This document shows positions 12,099-27,249 of a DNA stretch of 64,000 nucleotides, piece by piece; position 1 is the stretch's first letter, and each line of letters starts with the position of its first letter. Origin of the DNA: Glebionis coronaria (Eukaryota; Streptophyta; Magnoliopsida; Asterales; Asteraceae); assembly GCA_025667525.1 (NCBI GenBank), contig CM046876.1:530078538-530142537 (forward strand), given 5' to 3'. A program made the translations under genes and the position numbers. The notes under the pieces were generated by a model. That model did no database searches. It saw only the letters and a program-made list of their open reading frames with translations, and was not told the DNA's origin.

Positions 12099-15000
12099 TG
12101 ATAGTTGAGTTTTTACGTCTTTTAGGAAAAAGAGCGTAATTAGGGTAAGTATTAACAAGTGATTTAGGAAAACCACAAGTTATGCCCCAAAGTGGGGATC
12201 GTTCTCAAGGAGGCTAGTATGTTGTGTAGAGAGATGATTAACTTTGTGATTATATTTATGAGAAAAGAAAATAGAATTGGGATAAATAGATAATGACGGT
12301 TACGATGACAAATTAAACTAAGATGAAAAGGTCGTACACGTAAAACCGTAAAAAGTACCAAAATTAAAATTTACCCTAAAAAATTGCAATAAATCCTAAA
12401 TAATGTAATTAGAGTTTAAAAAAATAAAAAATCACTCAAACCTTTTATTTAATTAAATAATAATTTTTTAATGCTAATTAAAGCCCAAAAAATCAATTTA
12501 ATTAACAAAAAGCCTACAATGAGATTTTTTCAATTTTAAACCTCTAAAATGACCTAACTTAATTTAAAACTATTTTTGAAAATTATAAAATTAATTAAAA
12601 CTATTTAAAAACAATTAAAAACTATTAAAATTTAAAATAATTATAAAAATTAATCTAAGGACAATAAAAATATTCTAAAAATTGTAAAATTCCTAATTTA
12701 ATGTATTTAACCTAAGTCAAATATAAAACTTGAAAAATCTAAATTTTAATTTTTAATAATAAAATAATAATAAAATAATATTAAAAATCCAGAATTTATA
12801 AAAAATTCTAAAAACTTGCAAAATAGTTTATTTTAACCTAATTAAGCAGAAAATGAACTTGAAATACCAAAAATATCCCTAATGGGCCTTCAAATGGGCC
12901 AAAGTCCAAAACAGACCCTTATTGGGCCAAAATAAGCCCAATAAGAAAAATGTTTATAAAAATGGCCCAAAAGCTCCTATTTGACTCAAAAATTGATTCT
13001 GAACACAACTTTTCAAAGGCCCAAAAGCTGAAAATGTGAAATAAGCTGGCTTATATCAAACAGCTTATTCTTAATGGGCTTTTTGGCCCATTAAACTATA
13101 AGCTGATGCCATAAGCTCAAATTAGACACACAAGCTTCTTTTGAGTTACTTAAGACTTCTGTAAAAAGAAATTTGAAAAAAGTCCAAGGAATAAGCCTGA
13201 AAATGCAATAAGCAATCTTCACAAAACGACAAAATAGTCGTTTTCGAGTTCTAGGCTATCCCAAGAGCTAATTCAAGTTTCAAAAGCTTTTAAATGACTT
13301 AACTAAGCTTAATCAACAAAAAGTTTTCAAATAAGTTCACTCAATAAGCTGAAATAAGCAAATAAGCACTTCTTTAAAAGTCAACTTTATGAATTTTCTA
13401 GCAAAAAGTCAAAGTCAAAGTCTAATAAGCTCTAGTTTAAACAAATGGGTCAAATACGGAAGATTGATCACAAAAAATAAGTTGTTGCAGGTCCAAAAAA
13501 CCAATATGGCTTATTAATAAGCTAACTGAATATTAACACTAGCAGGGGCTTGTTTTGGTGTCTGAGCAGTGGGAAAAGTTTCCACTGCTTGACTTTCTTG
13601 ACTTTTTGTCTTTAGTGACTTTTTTGGAGATTCAAGTTACACAAAAGCACCCAAATGATCAGTGGATCATAAGGAGTCAATAACAACAAAGAAATCACAA
13701 TTAATAACAGCCAATTAGTACAGTTAAATCAAAACATCACCAGATCTAGCACATACATGAACAAATAAGCAGTTATGGTTCAATAAGCACTTATAGCACA
13801 ATTCAGCCAGCCAAACTTAACCAAATGCATACACAAGCAATAATAAACTTAAATGAACAAGTTTAAACAGGTTTCATGCTATGATTCAAAGTCTAAGTCA
13901 AGATTCAAGCACAATAAGTTACTGATGAACACTAACACAAGCAGATTTTTACTTTGCTGATGCAATTGACCAACAAGCCAAATTCAAACACTCAGATCTC
14001 TAAGATATGTTATGATAACTTTGATTTAACAGCTTATATCCCTAAACATGCATATACTCTAAGTATTACCAATATTTTAGGTCAAAAACAGTCAAACTCA
14101 AATAGTTATAGCACAATCTTTGATTCAAGGGTTTAAGCACAATAACTTGCAGCAAAGAGCACTCAACCAAGCCAATAACATATAACAAGCACAAACACAA
14201 ACTTCCAACAACACAATATCAACTTATGATCTCAAACAGGTAATCCCAAACACCCTTTTAACTTTTCAAATCACAATTTTCATATCAAAAGTGCATTCCA
14301 AGGTTACCCAAGCCCAAATCAACACAATAACAGATGAGATATGCAGATTAGAACAAGATTAGACCACAAAATCAACAAGAACACAATCAACACACAACTT
14401 CACCAAAAATTCAACTTTTTAACAGATTTTGAGTAGAATGGTGTGTACCTCATGGATGTATATCCACACCCACGAATTTTGAGCTTATGTGCTAGCAAGA
14501 ACAAGCACAAGCTTCCACAATAAATCCTGCTAAGATTCAACAAGGTTAAGAGCAAAATATCAAAAGCAGAAAAATGAAAAATTCTTGATTAATGCAACCT
14601 TAGTTCCCCACACTTGATTATCCCCAAGTTATAATATTCACCACACCTTGATAACTCAATATCAGGATGCTATGATCAGCTTTATAGCCCAAGAATTCCA
14701 AGGTTCGAACAAGACTTGGCAAAATATCAAGAAAAGTGGAAAATGTGCAAACTTTTGCACACTCCTTTTGAAAACAGGTTTAGGATTCAAGATTAACAAA
14801 CAAAGAACAATAACAAGCAAATAATATGAATGTCACTTGAGTTTTCTTCACCAAATTCAAACACATTTCATTGATTGAATATATGATTTACAGATTTGTG
14901 AACAATGGAAAATTCAAGAGCAAAGCAAAAATGAAGCACCCTAAGGCCTTTATATAGGCATACAAGTGAACTATGAAAGCTAAAAAACGTGAAACCCTAG

Positions 15001-16316
15001 CTAATGAAGTTCCAGATTTTCCCTTTGAGTAGTTTGAACATTGAAGATCATGTGACTGATTCTTGTTTTGTTGTGGAGTTGGCATGGTGAAAATGCATCC
15101 AATGGCTTACAATGAGCTTAGAAAGTAAGCTAGAATCACACACGTTGGATGACTGGCCAAGTTTTGGCAGTTTCTTATTTTTTGCAGCAGGGGAATCTTG
15201 TGTGGGACTGATGGGTGATGTGGCAAGTATTTTCAAGGTTGGGATGTGATTCAGGGATGCTTAATCACTAATCTGGAGATTTTCAGGGCTTAATTACAAC
15301 ACAATTAAGAAAACCTAATTATGTTCTTATGGTGAATAGTTGTGTGTTTGATCCGGTTTTGGGTTAAAACATGTTTAAAAACATGTTAAGGCGCCAATAT
15401 TAACTAATCTGTTTGATTAGTTAAATAAAGTGTTGAGTGGAGTGTGACATGGCAGCAGGGTGAGCTGTGATTGGATGAGGGGTGTTAGTGGGGCACGTGT
15501 CAAGCCCCCATAGGTCTAGGTAAGATTGAATGTCTGCCAGCTTTAGTCCTTTATCTCCCAAACTTCTTTCACTTTGTAAATAAACACAACAAATCCGTTT
15601 TCCTTTGTATTTCAAGTTTTCTTTTTCACACTTTTGCCCCAAATACTTTTCCAAAGTATTTTCAGGGGTATTTCTTGCCATTTCTTGATTCTTGAAGGAT
15701 TGATTTGGCATTTTCTTCATAAATAATGGTCTTGACTTGTTTGTTTGACTTCTTGGAGGACTGAAATTGCCAAGTCATGATTAATGAGGGACCATTTTTG
15801 CCATTTCTTCAAAGTCAAGGGTCCTTTTGGTAATTTGTCATTTTTAAAGGACCAAACTTGTTATTTCTTGTAACTTGAAGTCCTTCATGGTATTTTTAAC
15901 TTTGAGGAGGATTAATATGGACATTTTAGTTTTGTTGAGGGACTAAAATTGCCAATTCTTCAAAGTGGAGGGCCCTTTTTGGAATATTGACAAACTTTAG
16001 GGACCAATCTTGTAATTACGAAGATACAAGGGTATAAAGTGTCAATTCTTCAATATTGGAGGACCCTTCTTAATAAATCTTCAAATCTTCAAGGGTTTGT
16101 CTTGGGAAATTCTTCATTAGGGCTTGGTTCAATGTGCGGCTTCGTTTCCCGTGTTCGTTTTTGTATGATTCTTGTGATCTTTTGTCATTTTCTCAATATC
16201 CGTACCTAAAATGCACAAGCAACAAACACAAGTATATATTGGGGTATTTTCATGATATTTAATGCATTTAAAGCCCTTTTTGGACGATGAGACTATGTAT
16301 AAAAGCAGTCTCATCA
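12099..16316 (-). repeat. 5' LTR of the Athila-like element (4218 bp)
   Basis: On the plus strand it starts TGATAG at 12099, next to the primer site, and ends TCATCA at 16316, giving the usual TG...CA ends. It matches 1-3814 from 12490 onward. A minus-strand TATA box is at 14949-14956. The segment around 12850-13520 is crowded with the word ATAAGC. The length is large even for Athila LTRs. Confidence 0.9.
14949..14956 (-). promoter_or_regulatory. TATA box in the Athila-like 5' LTR
   Basis: The minus strand reads TATATAAAGGCCTTAGGG here, a canonical TATA element in a GC-richer local context. It is conserved at 2448-2455 in the 3' LTR. Transcription would start about 30 bp further toward lower coordinates. 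Confidence 0.55.
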
Positions 16317-16527
16317 TCAAGTAACATCTTTTGAGGGATAAATATAAACTACCTAAATTGCCCTTTCAGTCTTTCATTTAATTGAAAAACAGTATACCGT
16401 CTTTAATAAAATTGCAATTTTGACACTTTTGATCTTAGCCTTTAAACAAACTTATCTAATGGTTCATATTTATTTTGAATGGTTCTTTAGGTTCTGTACC
16501 AAAAAAGTGGTTCTGCATATAGCACTC

Positions 16528-17454
<927 letters not shown>

Positions 17455-18550
17455 ATGGCTTAAAACTCGGGTTTTTAATTAACCTGGTCAAGTTACCGAG
17501 TCAATTGTTCAACCGGCTAAACCGCCGGGTTAAACCAGTTTTAACTTTGTATAAAAGATTACACAAATTTAATTATTAGTATATTGAGTAGCATAAAACA
17601 AGGAAAAATATTACATGCTTGTTGTGGTACATCAAAGTAGGGGTGAGCGTTTGGACCGTCAGACCGGACCGGAAACCGGACTGGACCGAACCGAACCGGA
17701 CCGGACCGAACCGACCCAGACCGGATAATTTTGGTCTGGTCCCCGGTCTGGGGTTTTGGACCATTTCGATCCTCGGCCCGGTCCGGTTTTACCAAAAACC
17801 CGTCAATTATGCTTAATAGGACCGGACCGGACCGAAGACCGAACTGGACCGGACCGACCTGGACCGGACCGGATCATTTCGGTCCTGTATCGGTCCGGGG
17901 TTTTGTACTATTCTGATTCTCGGTTCGATCCGATTTTGATCGGTCCAGTCCAGTCCAGACCTGTGGTTACTCAACCCTACATCAAAGTATCAAAAGTTGA
18001 GAAGAATGAGCCACACAAACCATTTGATGGTTTCCTTTCTCATCTTATCTACTCTGTACTATTTATTATACAAATCACAAATCATCACTTACAACCCGAA
18101 AACAAGTTTTATATATTTTTCTCTCCCATATTATTTACTATAGTATTTAGTTTATGTGATTAACAAAACAAGAACTCATATACCACACAAACAGCACTCA
18201 ATTTACATCCACAACTCATCATTCCCACACATATTGTTCATTATTTGCCTACACTATTCATCACCCATTCATCCCGCAAAGACATATCCACATCATGCAA
18301 ACACATCGAAGCAATGTATGGTTAATAATCACATCAAACTTGTAAAATCAGATCTGATGTTAGATCATTCTTTTTTTCTTTTGTTATGTGTTGAACCGCC
18401 GGTTTGACCTGGTTCGACCAAAACCTGACGGTTTGATCCGGTTCGAATTTAAGTGAAAACCCGTCTCACAACGGTCCGGTCAACACTATGGTTTCTGGTT
18501 CAACCGGTTGAATTGGTCGGGTCGAACCGATTTTAAAAAAACTTATTTTA
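17455..18550. repeat. GC-rich degenerate repeat built on ACCGGACCG, with inverted outer ends
   Basis: The core (17650-17960) is an irregular array of ACCGGACCG and GGTCCGGTTT words in both orientations. Outer arms at 17470-17545 and 18395-18535 are rich in AACCGG and GGTTCGA words, and the right arm resembles the complement of the left. The whole unit is much GC-richer than its surroundings and has no convincing ORF. It could be a foldback-type DNA element; no target duplication could be fixed by eye. Confidence 0.45.
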
Positions 18551-19828
18551 AGGGGTCGCATGAGTCATATTGGACATGGGTTGTGGGTTACATGCTAGTA
18601 TCATTGATCAATTGATTTAGGTGTTTACCTTACACGTGCGTTGCTCGGGTATAACGATTCAATAAGTTAAACAAATAAAATTATAAACTTGTCATGAGTA
18701 TATATATTAACATAGTTTACTTACTTTACTCACCACTTAATTTTTTTCAACTCTTAGCCATCCCCATGCAAATAGCAGATTACATTATTGTCTAATATTA
18801 ACCACCCACTCTAAAAGGAGAACATTATTGTCCAATACTCTATCTACCCACCATGAATAAACTATACGGTTTTGACATAGTGATTTAGAAAAGAAAATTA
18901 AACAATTACTAATCTTTTACAGTACATCATACAACTCAACATAATGTTTTATATCAGCAAATATAATTACTAAACCAAATATCAGGTTATTCGAGCCATG
19001 ATTATGGACAAAGAAGTAGCATTTGAGACAACAAAATGAATAATCTAGTTCTCTTTTGATTTCTATTAACATAATTCCTGTTCTCCTAATCAATTAGGTC
19101 TCCTTCCTTTGTTCTACTTCATGGTATTTCCTCCACTTTCCTTTTTTAGCAAACTAAAAAAGGTATTATTTGCGCCTCTAAAAATGACACAGTTACAGAT
19201 TTTACATAAGTAGGCCGAAACCTGCCATTTGAAAACACATTATTAGTTTTTGAAACACAATCCCAAACACTACCCGAAACCCAAAGTTACTGATGTTGGC
19301 TACCCTCCTACAATAACACAAACATCATTTGTATAACATAAATAATAGCTCGGTTAGAGCTCTAGACTTCCTAAACTCCCTCAGATCCTTATACTCGAGT
19401 CAACAACACATAATACATAGATAAGGACACTCCTAAAACACAACACGTCCTTATCAAAAAGAGCCTAATATACCTAAAAAAATGTATCGACATCCTTATG
19501 GCATGATCACAGGAGCAGAGATTAACCAACGTCCATCAAACTTCAACGAATCAGTCACACAAGTATGTTTATATTCATACCAATGCTATGAGCCCGTAAC
19601 AAACAAAGACAAAAACAAATGTCAAACCATAACAGAAAACCAATACAATGAATTCGTTCGCATCTAATGAATATTAACAAAAGCATAACTTTACATCTGT
19701 TTGATTGACCAAGTCCACGACAACATTGATAAAACCACATTTCAATAACTACAACTACTAACGATAACAGTATTAAATTCCAATAAACCTTCCATAAAGC
19801 ACCTAGTGGTATATTCTCCGGTCCATCT
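18551..19828. other. intergenic, nothing firmly recognised
   Basis: AT-rich sequence without a credible long frame. A phrase near 18635-18655 recalls a Helitron 3' hairpin but is imperfect. Confidence 0.5.
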
Positions 19829-20121
19829 TTACACATCCCCTAAAGTCTTCTGAAACGCGTGCCAAGTCAACAAAATATTCAAACCCGCCTGATGACACTT
19901 CCCTATTTTCCTATACACATCCAACGACTTGGCCACATTTTCCAACCACCCATACAAACTCTCACAATACCTCTTCAAATTCTTCACATCATGCACCTCA
20001 ACATATCCAAAAACCTAGCTCCCCAACACCTCCGACAGTACACGCCTCGTCAAAACCTTAACCAAATACCCGAAATCATACGCGCTAAGAAAAGGTTTAG
20101 ATGTTAACGTGCTTGAAACTC
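19829..20121 (-). pseudogene. unidentified decayed coding fragment
   Basis: Read on the minus strand from 20121, one frame stays open for about 95 codons apart from a single TAG, then stops at 19829. The inferred peptide is protein-like, with a Leu/Val-rich start (FGYLVKVLTRRVLSEVLG) and later [19 protein letters not shown] and [20 protein letters not shown] do not recognise the family. It may be an old gene fragment or a piece of a captured gene. Confidence 0.4.
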
Positions 20122-20199
20122 AGAAAATGATTGCTGGCCAATGATTGATATGTAGAGAGAGGAAAAGAGAAAACAGTGTGAATATTTTTGTGAGATACG

Positions 20200-20203
<4 letters not shown>

Positions 20204-20254
<51 letters not shown>
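20204..20254. repeat. (AT)n microsatellite, left of the Helitron candidate
   Basis: An AT dinucleotide tract that ends exactly where the candidate Helitron begins. An AT-rich tract resumes at 29052, so the two may be halves of one target. Confidence 0.9.
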
Positions 20255-20255
<1 letters not shown>

Positions 20256-20284
20256 TAGTGGCGAAACCCGTCCGATGGACGGGT
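20255..20284 (-). other. Helitron 3' terminus with hairpin
   Basis: The stem ACCCGTCC/GGACGGGT (20266-20273 and 20277-20284) has a 3-base loop and lies 7 bases from the terminal CTAG (20255-20258). This is the standard Helitron 3' end arrangement, seen on the minus strand. Confidence 0.75.
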
Positions 20285-22715
20285 ATGACTTCTGATTGTC
20301 TTTTAATTTTTTTATTTGGTAAATATTTGTTTGTATTGTTCGATTGGGGGGTAAATATGATTTCTGATTGTTGTTTAAATTTTTTTTACTTTGTTTTGTT
20401 GAGTATGATTTGTGATTGTTGTTTGCGTTGTTTTTTAGTGAAATATTGTTTCATACATATATATTTTTAAAGTATAGTATGAGTATTCATTGATTCTTTT
20501 AGTATATTAATGTGATAGTATGAGGTACAATATTATATAACTAAGAATACATGTGTAGCTTAATCATTATTAATCAAATGGAGTGAGTTCATTGAAAATA
20601 TAATAATTCTAAAACATCCTACATCGACTACCTGTTTGATACAAAACATTGAACCCATGTATATTGTCCCGGACAAAAAACCAACCGTAACAAAATCTTT
20701 TCAATGACCATGTAAGTCATTCTTTTACCACGCCTTTTGATTTCTAACTAAATTTCAATTATAATATAATAAAGATACCTAAAACAACACATAAAACCAA
20801 GGTTCTAAAAGGCTCCTAAAGATCTCGCAAAAGCTTAACGTGAGACGTAAGTAAAAATATGTGATAAGTCGCGATAAAACAGGATGCGTGAAGGCTTTTT
20901 TAAATTTAATTTCGATAAAAATCATATTTTTTATATAAAAATAGAAGAGATTAAATTCAAAACTAATTTCTTAACGTTATTCCTTATGTATGACATTTTG
21001 TGTGACCTTAATATATTAATAATCAGTGGTGGAGCCATGTCTATAATAGTGAGGGCAATCGCCCCTAACGACTTCTTCAATAATGACATCTTTTAGTGTT
21101 AATTTTTTAACTTTAGTCATGGTGCCCTCAACTCAAAACTGAAAATGCTCTTAACGCGGCGATAAAACTGGTTAAATAAAGTGTTGTTAAGTTTATGTCG
21201 AAGTTTTCTTCAATGGGCGAGCGAAACGGACGGGCGAAACGGGCGCAAGCTAAAACGAAGAAAAAACATATAAAAACGTAAAATAAAAAATAAAAATATT
21301 TGTTTAAAATCCAGGGATAAGAAATTAAATATAAAAAATCCGCCGAGTAGCTTAATTAGTATTTTACATATACGACCATTAAGCCTATTTATTTTCTTAT
21401 ATATGCGCCCGTTTAACCTATCAACAATAATAAATTGACAAAAAGTGTCTCATCCTTTTTGAAAAGTGTTAAAAGTACCGATTTTTAACCAAATAGGTAA
21501 GATTTACCACCTCTACATGTTGTTAAGATTAGAAGTAGATATATCTAAAGATAGAGATACGTGAACTCATAAATACACATTTGTCTTCTAATATCTTTAA
21601 TAAAATAATACTGTATCATTTTTTGATAATTAATCCGTTTAGAAAATGTTACTGGCCCATGGTAGCTAGCCCAAAATGCTACAAACTTTGAGTAAAACTT
21701 GTAATTTATCTATGATCCTTTTTATTATTTGCGTGTAAAGGATTTTTGAACTATTTTGCATAATTATAATAGTGTTTTGCCGCACAATTTTTCTGATTCT
21801 TTCTTAGAAATCTTTTTTTTTATTTTATGGCTCATATGAAGGCTTTAACATCTTTTATTGAAGTTTTCATATGTGATATCGTATCGTGAAATTACCTTTT
21901 TCCTCTCGCGATCTTATTTTCTGGCTCCGCCACTGTTTATAATATGATATAATTAAATAAACTTATATATATTTTTATATTCTGTGTCACTAATTCACGT
22001 TTTTAAAAACGTCATGACTCGCAAAAGCGTGAGGTTCGACCATGCTGTAACGCCATGTCTCGCGTTATCTGAAACCTTGCACAAAACAACATTAAAAATC
22101 TAAATAAGATTCTTTTAAACTACAAACTGAATATAGATTCAATGTATTCTGAAATTTTATAATAGGAGTTCTCCAACCAAACATATATACTCCGTAGAAA
22201 ACTATCAAACGTATAGCAACAGTTAATATATTCTCAATGTTCAAACGCGAATTAAATTTTAAATTCAATCAATTATATTTGTCAGTTCATTTTTAAGCAT
22301 AAAATTAAGTCTGCAAATTATTTTTCAAAATAATATTCACCGTAGTACCGCACTACTTTGCATAATCACAGCCAAATTTTATATATCACACTTCTATAGG
22401 TTTTCATTTCTAAAATGGTCCATTATGATGAGAATTATGTTTAAAGCGCAAGAAGCAAATTCGTAATAATCCTCATCAATATAACTATTCTATATCAGTC
22501 AACAATCAACATAAAACTCAATAGTAAAAAAGTAGACAACCATGTGTCAGATTAAAAAACTTTTGCGCCTTCTCTTGTGGTAATCAATACCTAATACGAC
22601 CGTGACTAAGAGTATCAGTAAACTAATACTTGTGAGTATTATTGCATAAACAAAGTCATAATCAGTATATTGTATCTCAAAAAGTCTCATCATGTTAAAC
22701 ACACATGCTCTTACA

Positions 22716-22869
22716 TAACACACATGCTAAGGAGGTCAAAAGTGAATGTTCCAGCCGAAGAATGACTCTAAGCTGCTTTTCTTCGACCTCGGCCAATGAA
22801 TTGTTGCATAAAGTTATAGTAAGGCTCATCTCTTCAGCATATATCTCCAACTGAGTAATCAAAGAAGTT
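22716..22869 (-). pseudogene. exon-like fragment, unknown protein
   Basis: On the minus strand a TTTTTGCAG acceptor precedes an open block that includes TSLITQLEIYAEEMSLTI and SLAEVEEKQLRVILRLEHSL, ending before a GTAAGAG donor-like site. It looks helical and charged. The parent gene was not recognised. Its strand and position fit a captured exon in the Helitron candidate. Confidence 0.4.
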
Positions 22870-25784
22870 CTGCAAAAATTCATCATATACAGAACCTTAA
22901 CAATATATTTATTTTTCTTTATGATTTTTCTTAGTAACTTAAGAAATACCAAGTTAAATGGAGTAAGCAGAACAACAGATGTGAAGAAGAATAAGAGAAA
23001 TTTTATATCCACAAAAGATTTACAAAATTATACCCACAAAATGACATGGCATGTGTAGTGGTCTCTATTGATAGGATCCTAAGTCCTATAATATACGCAA
23101 ACTTAAGAATATTAAGAATTTTTTCTTGTATATAACAAATTTCTTATTCTAACAATCTGTAGCATTCTTCTCAACTGTAACCATTGTACTGTTCTACTGG
23201 AAAAGAAGCTTTAAATATCTAAGCATTTCACTATTGTATGTAACTGGTGTCCCGCACAACAAATAACCATTACTAATATATCCCCATTCTATCTCAACTA
23301 CAATGCCATTTGTCTACAGAATCTCTTTTTAGGATTTAATATAATATACATTATTCATCCACCTCAGACATTTCTATAAGTGGGAGATCGACTGTTTATA
23401 AAATAAGTTAGGATATGGGCCTAACCTGAGTTGTACGTGGGCTCACACTCGTTTTCACAAATTATCCTACGCGATTGACACGTTCAAGTTTCACCTTTAA
23501 TTAGTCTTAGACCAGGAGAAATGTTTCATATTACTGGTGTACCATGGTGAATGCATTAGAACAATCAACCATGGGTAGAGAATTAGGTTCACCTTCGGCA
23601 GTTTTTGAATCAACCATTGGTATTGTGGTGTGTACATGCCTGCATAAGTCGCGTTATATCTTTCATCTACACTCATTTGTTAATATTAAATTTAAATTAT
23701 AAGAGAACCATGAGAATTAAGTACTTACTATAATCCAGTAGGAAAACAATACAATAATGTATATTGAATCTCGCTTGATTGAATACCACCGCAGATATGT
23801 ACTTCCTGATGCTTCAAAGTGCACACGCTATCGATGAGGAAGTAGCTTAAATCTTCAACCCTAAACCAATATTTAAATTCAAAGTATTATCCTTACAATG
23901 CCACACATGTTCAAAGTAACACATTTACAGTTTCAAGTATTTGGATATCCCAGACTTCTTATTATCTTCTTTTTTGGGGGCCAAACTACCTGTTTCAATA
24001 GCAATGTTTCAAAATGATGTTTCAAGATGATTATCTAATATAATATTATACTGTAATAATTTCAGACCCTAATATATAACCCAAAAACTTCAGATATATG
24101 AAAATGAACCAGCTTAATACCTTTTTATCTACTTATTCTAATCCAAAACAACAACACTAAGAGGTGTTTGGAGCTGATTCCAAACAGCATTTAAAAAGGA
24201 TAGATTGGGAAGGGTCTTTGAAAAAGAGATTGGGCTACTTAAAAAACTGATTCTACCCGCTGTTTTTCAGGGTAACCAACCGAACCCCTTCCAAAAAGAA
24301 ACCATGTTGAAGTCTTACTCAAAACTTGCCCTACCTAACCATTCTTCACCGTCACGTTTAATATAAAAGCTCCAAGGAACTATTTAGCAACAAACATATT
24401 TAGCGAAGCTAGAAAGATCTTGTTGCTGACTTTGTTTATAAATCACCAAGAGAGGGAGCAGGTGCACGACTAGAACCTCAATTGGAACAACAGATTCTTT
24501 ACTGCAAAACCAATAAAAAGATATAAACTTTTTGAATACTCAAATAAAAGGGAATAAAAATAGTCACTCAAATGCAGACGTGTCAAACAATGTGTAGGAT
24601 TAGTATTGTAGGGATAGAAGCTGTTTACGTACACATCCATGTTTTTTGACAATCAAATCTTCTGTTCAAACTGCATCAGAAAGAACATTGTAGCAGATAA
24701 GTAACAAAGTTTAATAAAAAGGCAACATAGCAAAACAACTAACTCAACTTCTGACAATTAGATTCGCAAGCATTTGACAACATATAGACATACAGTGTGC
24801 TCCAGTTGATAAAGCAACCATTATATTAACAGTACAAAGAACATGCAATTCAATTGCTAACATTGTGATCAAAGACCTCGTCACTTGGTTTCTCAACTTC
24901 TTTTATATATAAAATAACACAATTCAATCAAAACTACTAACTCAGGCAACCTACTACATTAGTCATTTGTTATACCGTAATGGACTCTGGTAATTATCCT
25001 AACTTTGAATCAATTTGATTAGCATTTATTCTGATTTTCTATTCCAGAACACCCTTAAATACAAAATATGAAGGAATAATTACACTTTCTAGCAAATTCC
25101 AGAAAACCATAAACATACAAAAATCAATTTTGTGCAAATCCCAAAACCCATAATTAGAAACACACCTGGTTTAGCAAAATGACAACTTTAAGCAAACCTT
25201 TTAAAACTTCTGGTGAGAGAGTAAGGATCTCGACTTGGAGAAGACGAAGTCATTCGATTTGTTGCTAGTCAGGTTCACCTTGACACCCTGATTACTATAA
25301 AAATGCAAAAAAAATAAGTCGGGACAAAAAACAGGTCAAAAAGGGTCTCCATAACACGGTTTTGCTATATTCTCAAAAGAATATATATATGATTAATGCC
25401 TTAAATCAGTAATAAAGATTAAACCACTGCAATAAGAAAGTTTTTGGTTCAAAACATAAGCATAGGGTGTCAAATATCCACCTCTAAGAGCTGCAACACA
25501 AATCGTATGACTGCAATTACTTGCATCTCTCAGGTGGATCCATTCAAGAAGGTGAAGAAAGTTCCCTTCATAAACGTAATTCCAAAGTTAGATGGAGGAA
25601 GATATTAAGAAAGGCTTTAGTGGCACAGAGCAAACATCATTTTCTGTCAAAACTTTTACCACCATATTATCTACCGTATATGATATGTATCGAAAATCTG
25701 TCCCAAAAGGAGCAATTTCAGGAATAGATCTACCATTATGTTACATTATAGTAGAAATATATAGAAAACTGAATGATGCATTAC

Positions 25785-25985
25785 CTGTTGCAGCTGTAGT
25801 ACAGAAACCACAAGATCAAGATCAGCTCCACCCGGTTCCGCCAACTCAGAGCAATGTCATCTATATCACCCGAATCATAATCGTCGTGTCTCTCCCTGTT
25901 ATCAACTTCATCTTCTTGTAAATCATCACCGTCGCCCGTATTCATTGTAATACCTATGTCTTCTATATCATCACCATTATTATTT
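25785..25985 (-). pseudogene. exon-like acidic fragment
   Basis: The minus strand reads an Asp/Glu-rich stretch (GDDIEDIGITMNTGDGDDLQ, then DDYDSGDIDDIA) and ends at CAACAG before GTAATG, a donor-like edge. The frame probably shifts near the end. The parent gene is unknown. Confidence 0.35.
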
Positions 25986-27249
25986 TATCCACCAAGACAC
26001 CCTAATTGTTAGAGTTGTAAAACGTTATCCATCATTAGTTTTAGTATAAGAAATTTGGCTCAAACTGACGGATTTGGAAAAATGTAAAGATAATGAACTT
26101 ACATTTAATAGTGTGAAGTGTACCTGAGCACACGATTAGTAGAAGGAGCAGCTAATTAATCTTCCACCGATCTGCAGGTAATAATAACAGTAACACAAAA
26201 AGAAAGGTATTCAATTTATACTAAAGTGCAGCGAAGATAAAATCACATACGCAAAAAATATATAACGCATTCTTGGTGGAAATTACATAGACATGTAACA
26301 AATAAGTTCAATTTTAAGAGCCTTACTGAGATTTTTTTTATTTACGTGAATGCGTTGCTCATAAAATATTCTTTAGCTACTATCTACCGAATGCTTCCCG
26401 ATATAACATCAAAAGATTGCTATAACTTCGTATCTCACATCAGTTTTCATCACAAATCAAAGATGGTCTATAGATACCAAATACAAAACATTAAGTTCTT
26501 TGCAAAGGAAGATATTACAGCTAATCTTTCTTTAGATACCATACTGATTGTGTAAAATTAAGCAAAAAATGAGTTCATTGATAAGTAATGAAGTTTCATC
26601 ATTCAAGTCCAACTACAAAAAGTTTCATCATGCCAAGTATTGAAGTATCTTTAGTAATAAATCAATCTGCACATGTATGTATTTCAAAAGGTATGAAAAC
26701 ATTGAGTTAAGGCAAATACCACATGTCCCTAACTTTAGTTCCTTTAAATTCCATGTGTCTAACTCAGGCGCATCGTCTCCTTCCCTCTGTTTCAAAAAAA
26801 CTTTTTGTATTCGAACATAACGTTCTTAACAAAATACATTATAACGGAATAGGATCAACTCAAAGAATAAAAGTTAAAAGTATGTAAGCAAGTATACATT
26901 TTCTTGTATAATTTGCTTCGAAATAGTACCCCCTTAGAAGAGCGAGCATACATTTTGCTTGTAGAAGAGTGAGCACCTCCGGTCACCAGCTTTCTACTTT
27001 TCGTGATTGCTATTCTGGACGAAGATTAAAAAAATTATAAGAATAATTTGTCCCTCCCATGTCCCAAATACACGGTTCATTTTCTAAACTCAAACTTGAA
27101 GATAAACATATAAAAAGAAGCTGATACTTATCAGATGCTACCCGAATAAGCTACTTTATCGCAAAGATAATTAATTGTATATAAACCAAATCAATATAGA
27201 AAAGGGTATTATAAAGATGCATAGTTAAAATAATGAAGCTAAGTATTAC

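Larger units (their letters stand above)
1..16316 (-). mobile_element. Athila-like Ty3/gypsy LTR retrotransposon, decayed, left end outside window
   Basis: Two long near-identical blocks (1-3814 and 12490-16316) flank an internal region with gag, protease, RT, RNase H and integrase in that order on the minus strand. A tRNA-Asp-type primer site sits at 12078-12095 and a polypurine tract at 3815-3826. The gag, the ADLGA-type protease and the integrase wording fit the Athila lineage of plant Ty3/gypsy elements. No env-like ORF is present between integrase and the 3' LTR. The internal region is 8.3 kb. About 390 bp of the 3' LTR lies before position 1, so the target duplication (candidate TCAAG at 16317-16321) cannot be checked. 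The coding frame is broken many times, so the copy is not autonomous. Confidence 0.9.

Noticed and set aside
17559..18163. Pro/Arg/Gly-rich ORFs on both strands
   Set aside because: They are produced by the ACCGGACCG repeat in every frame, without any domain.
18620..18660. A phrase resembling a second Helitron 3' hairpin
   Set aside because: The stem has two mismatches and no CTRR end at the right distance followed by T.
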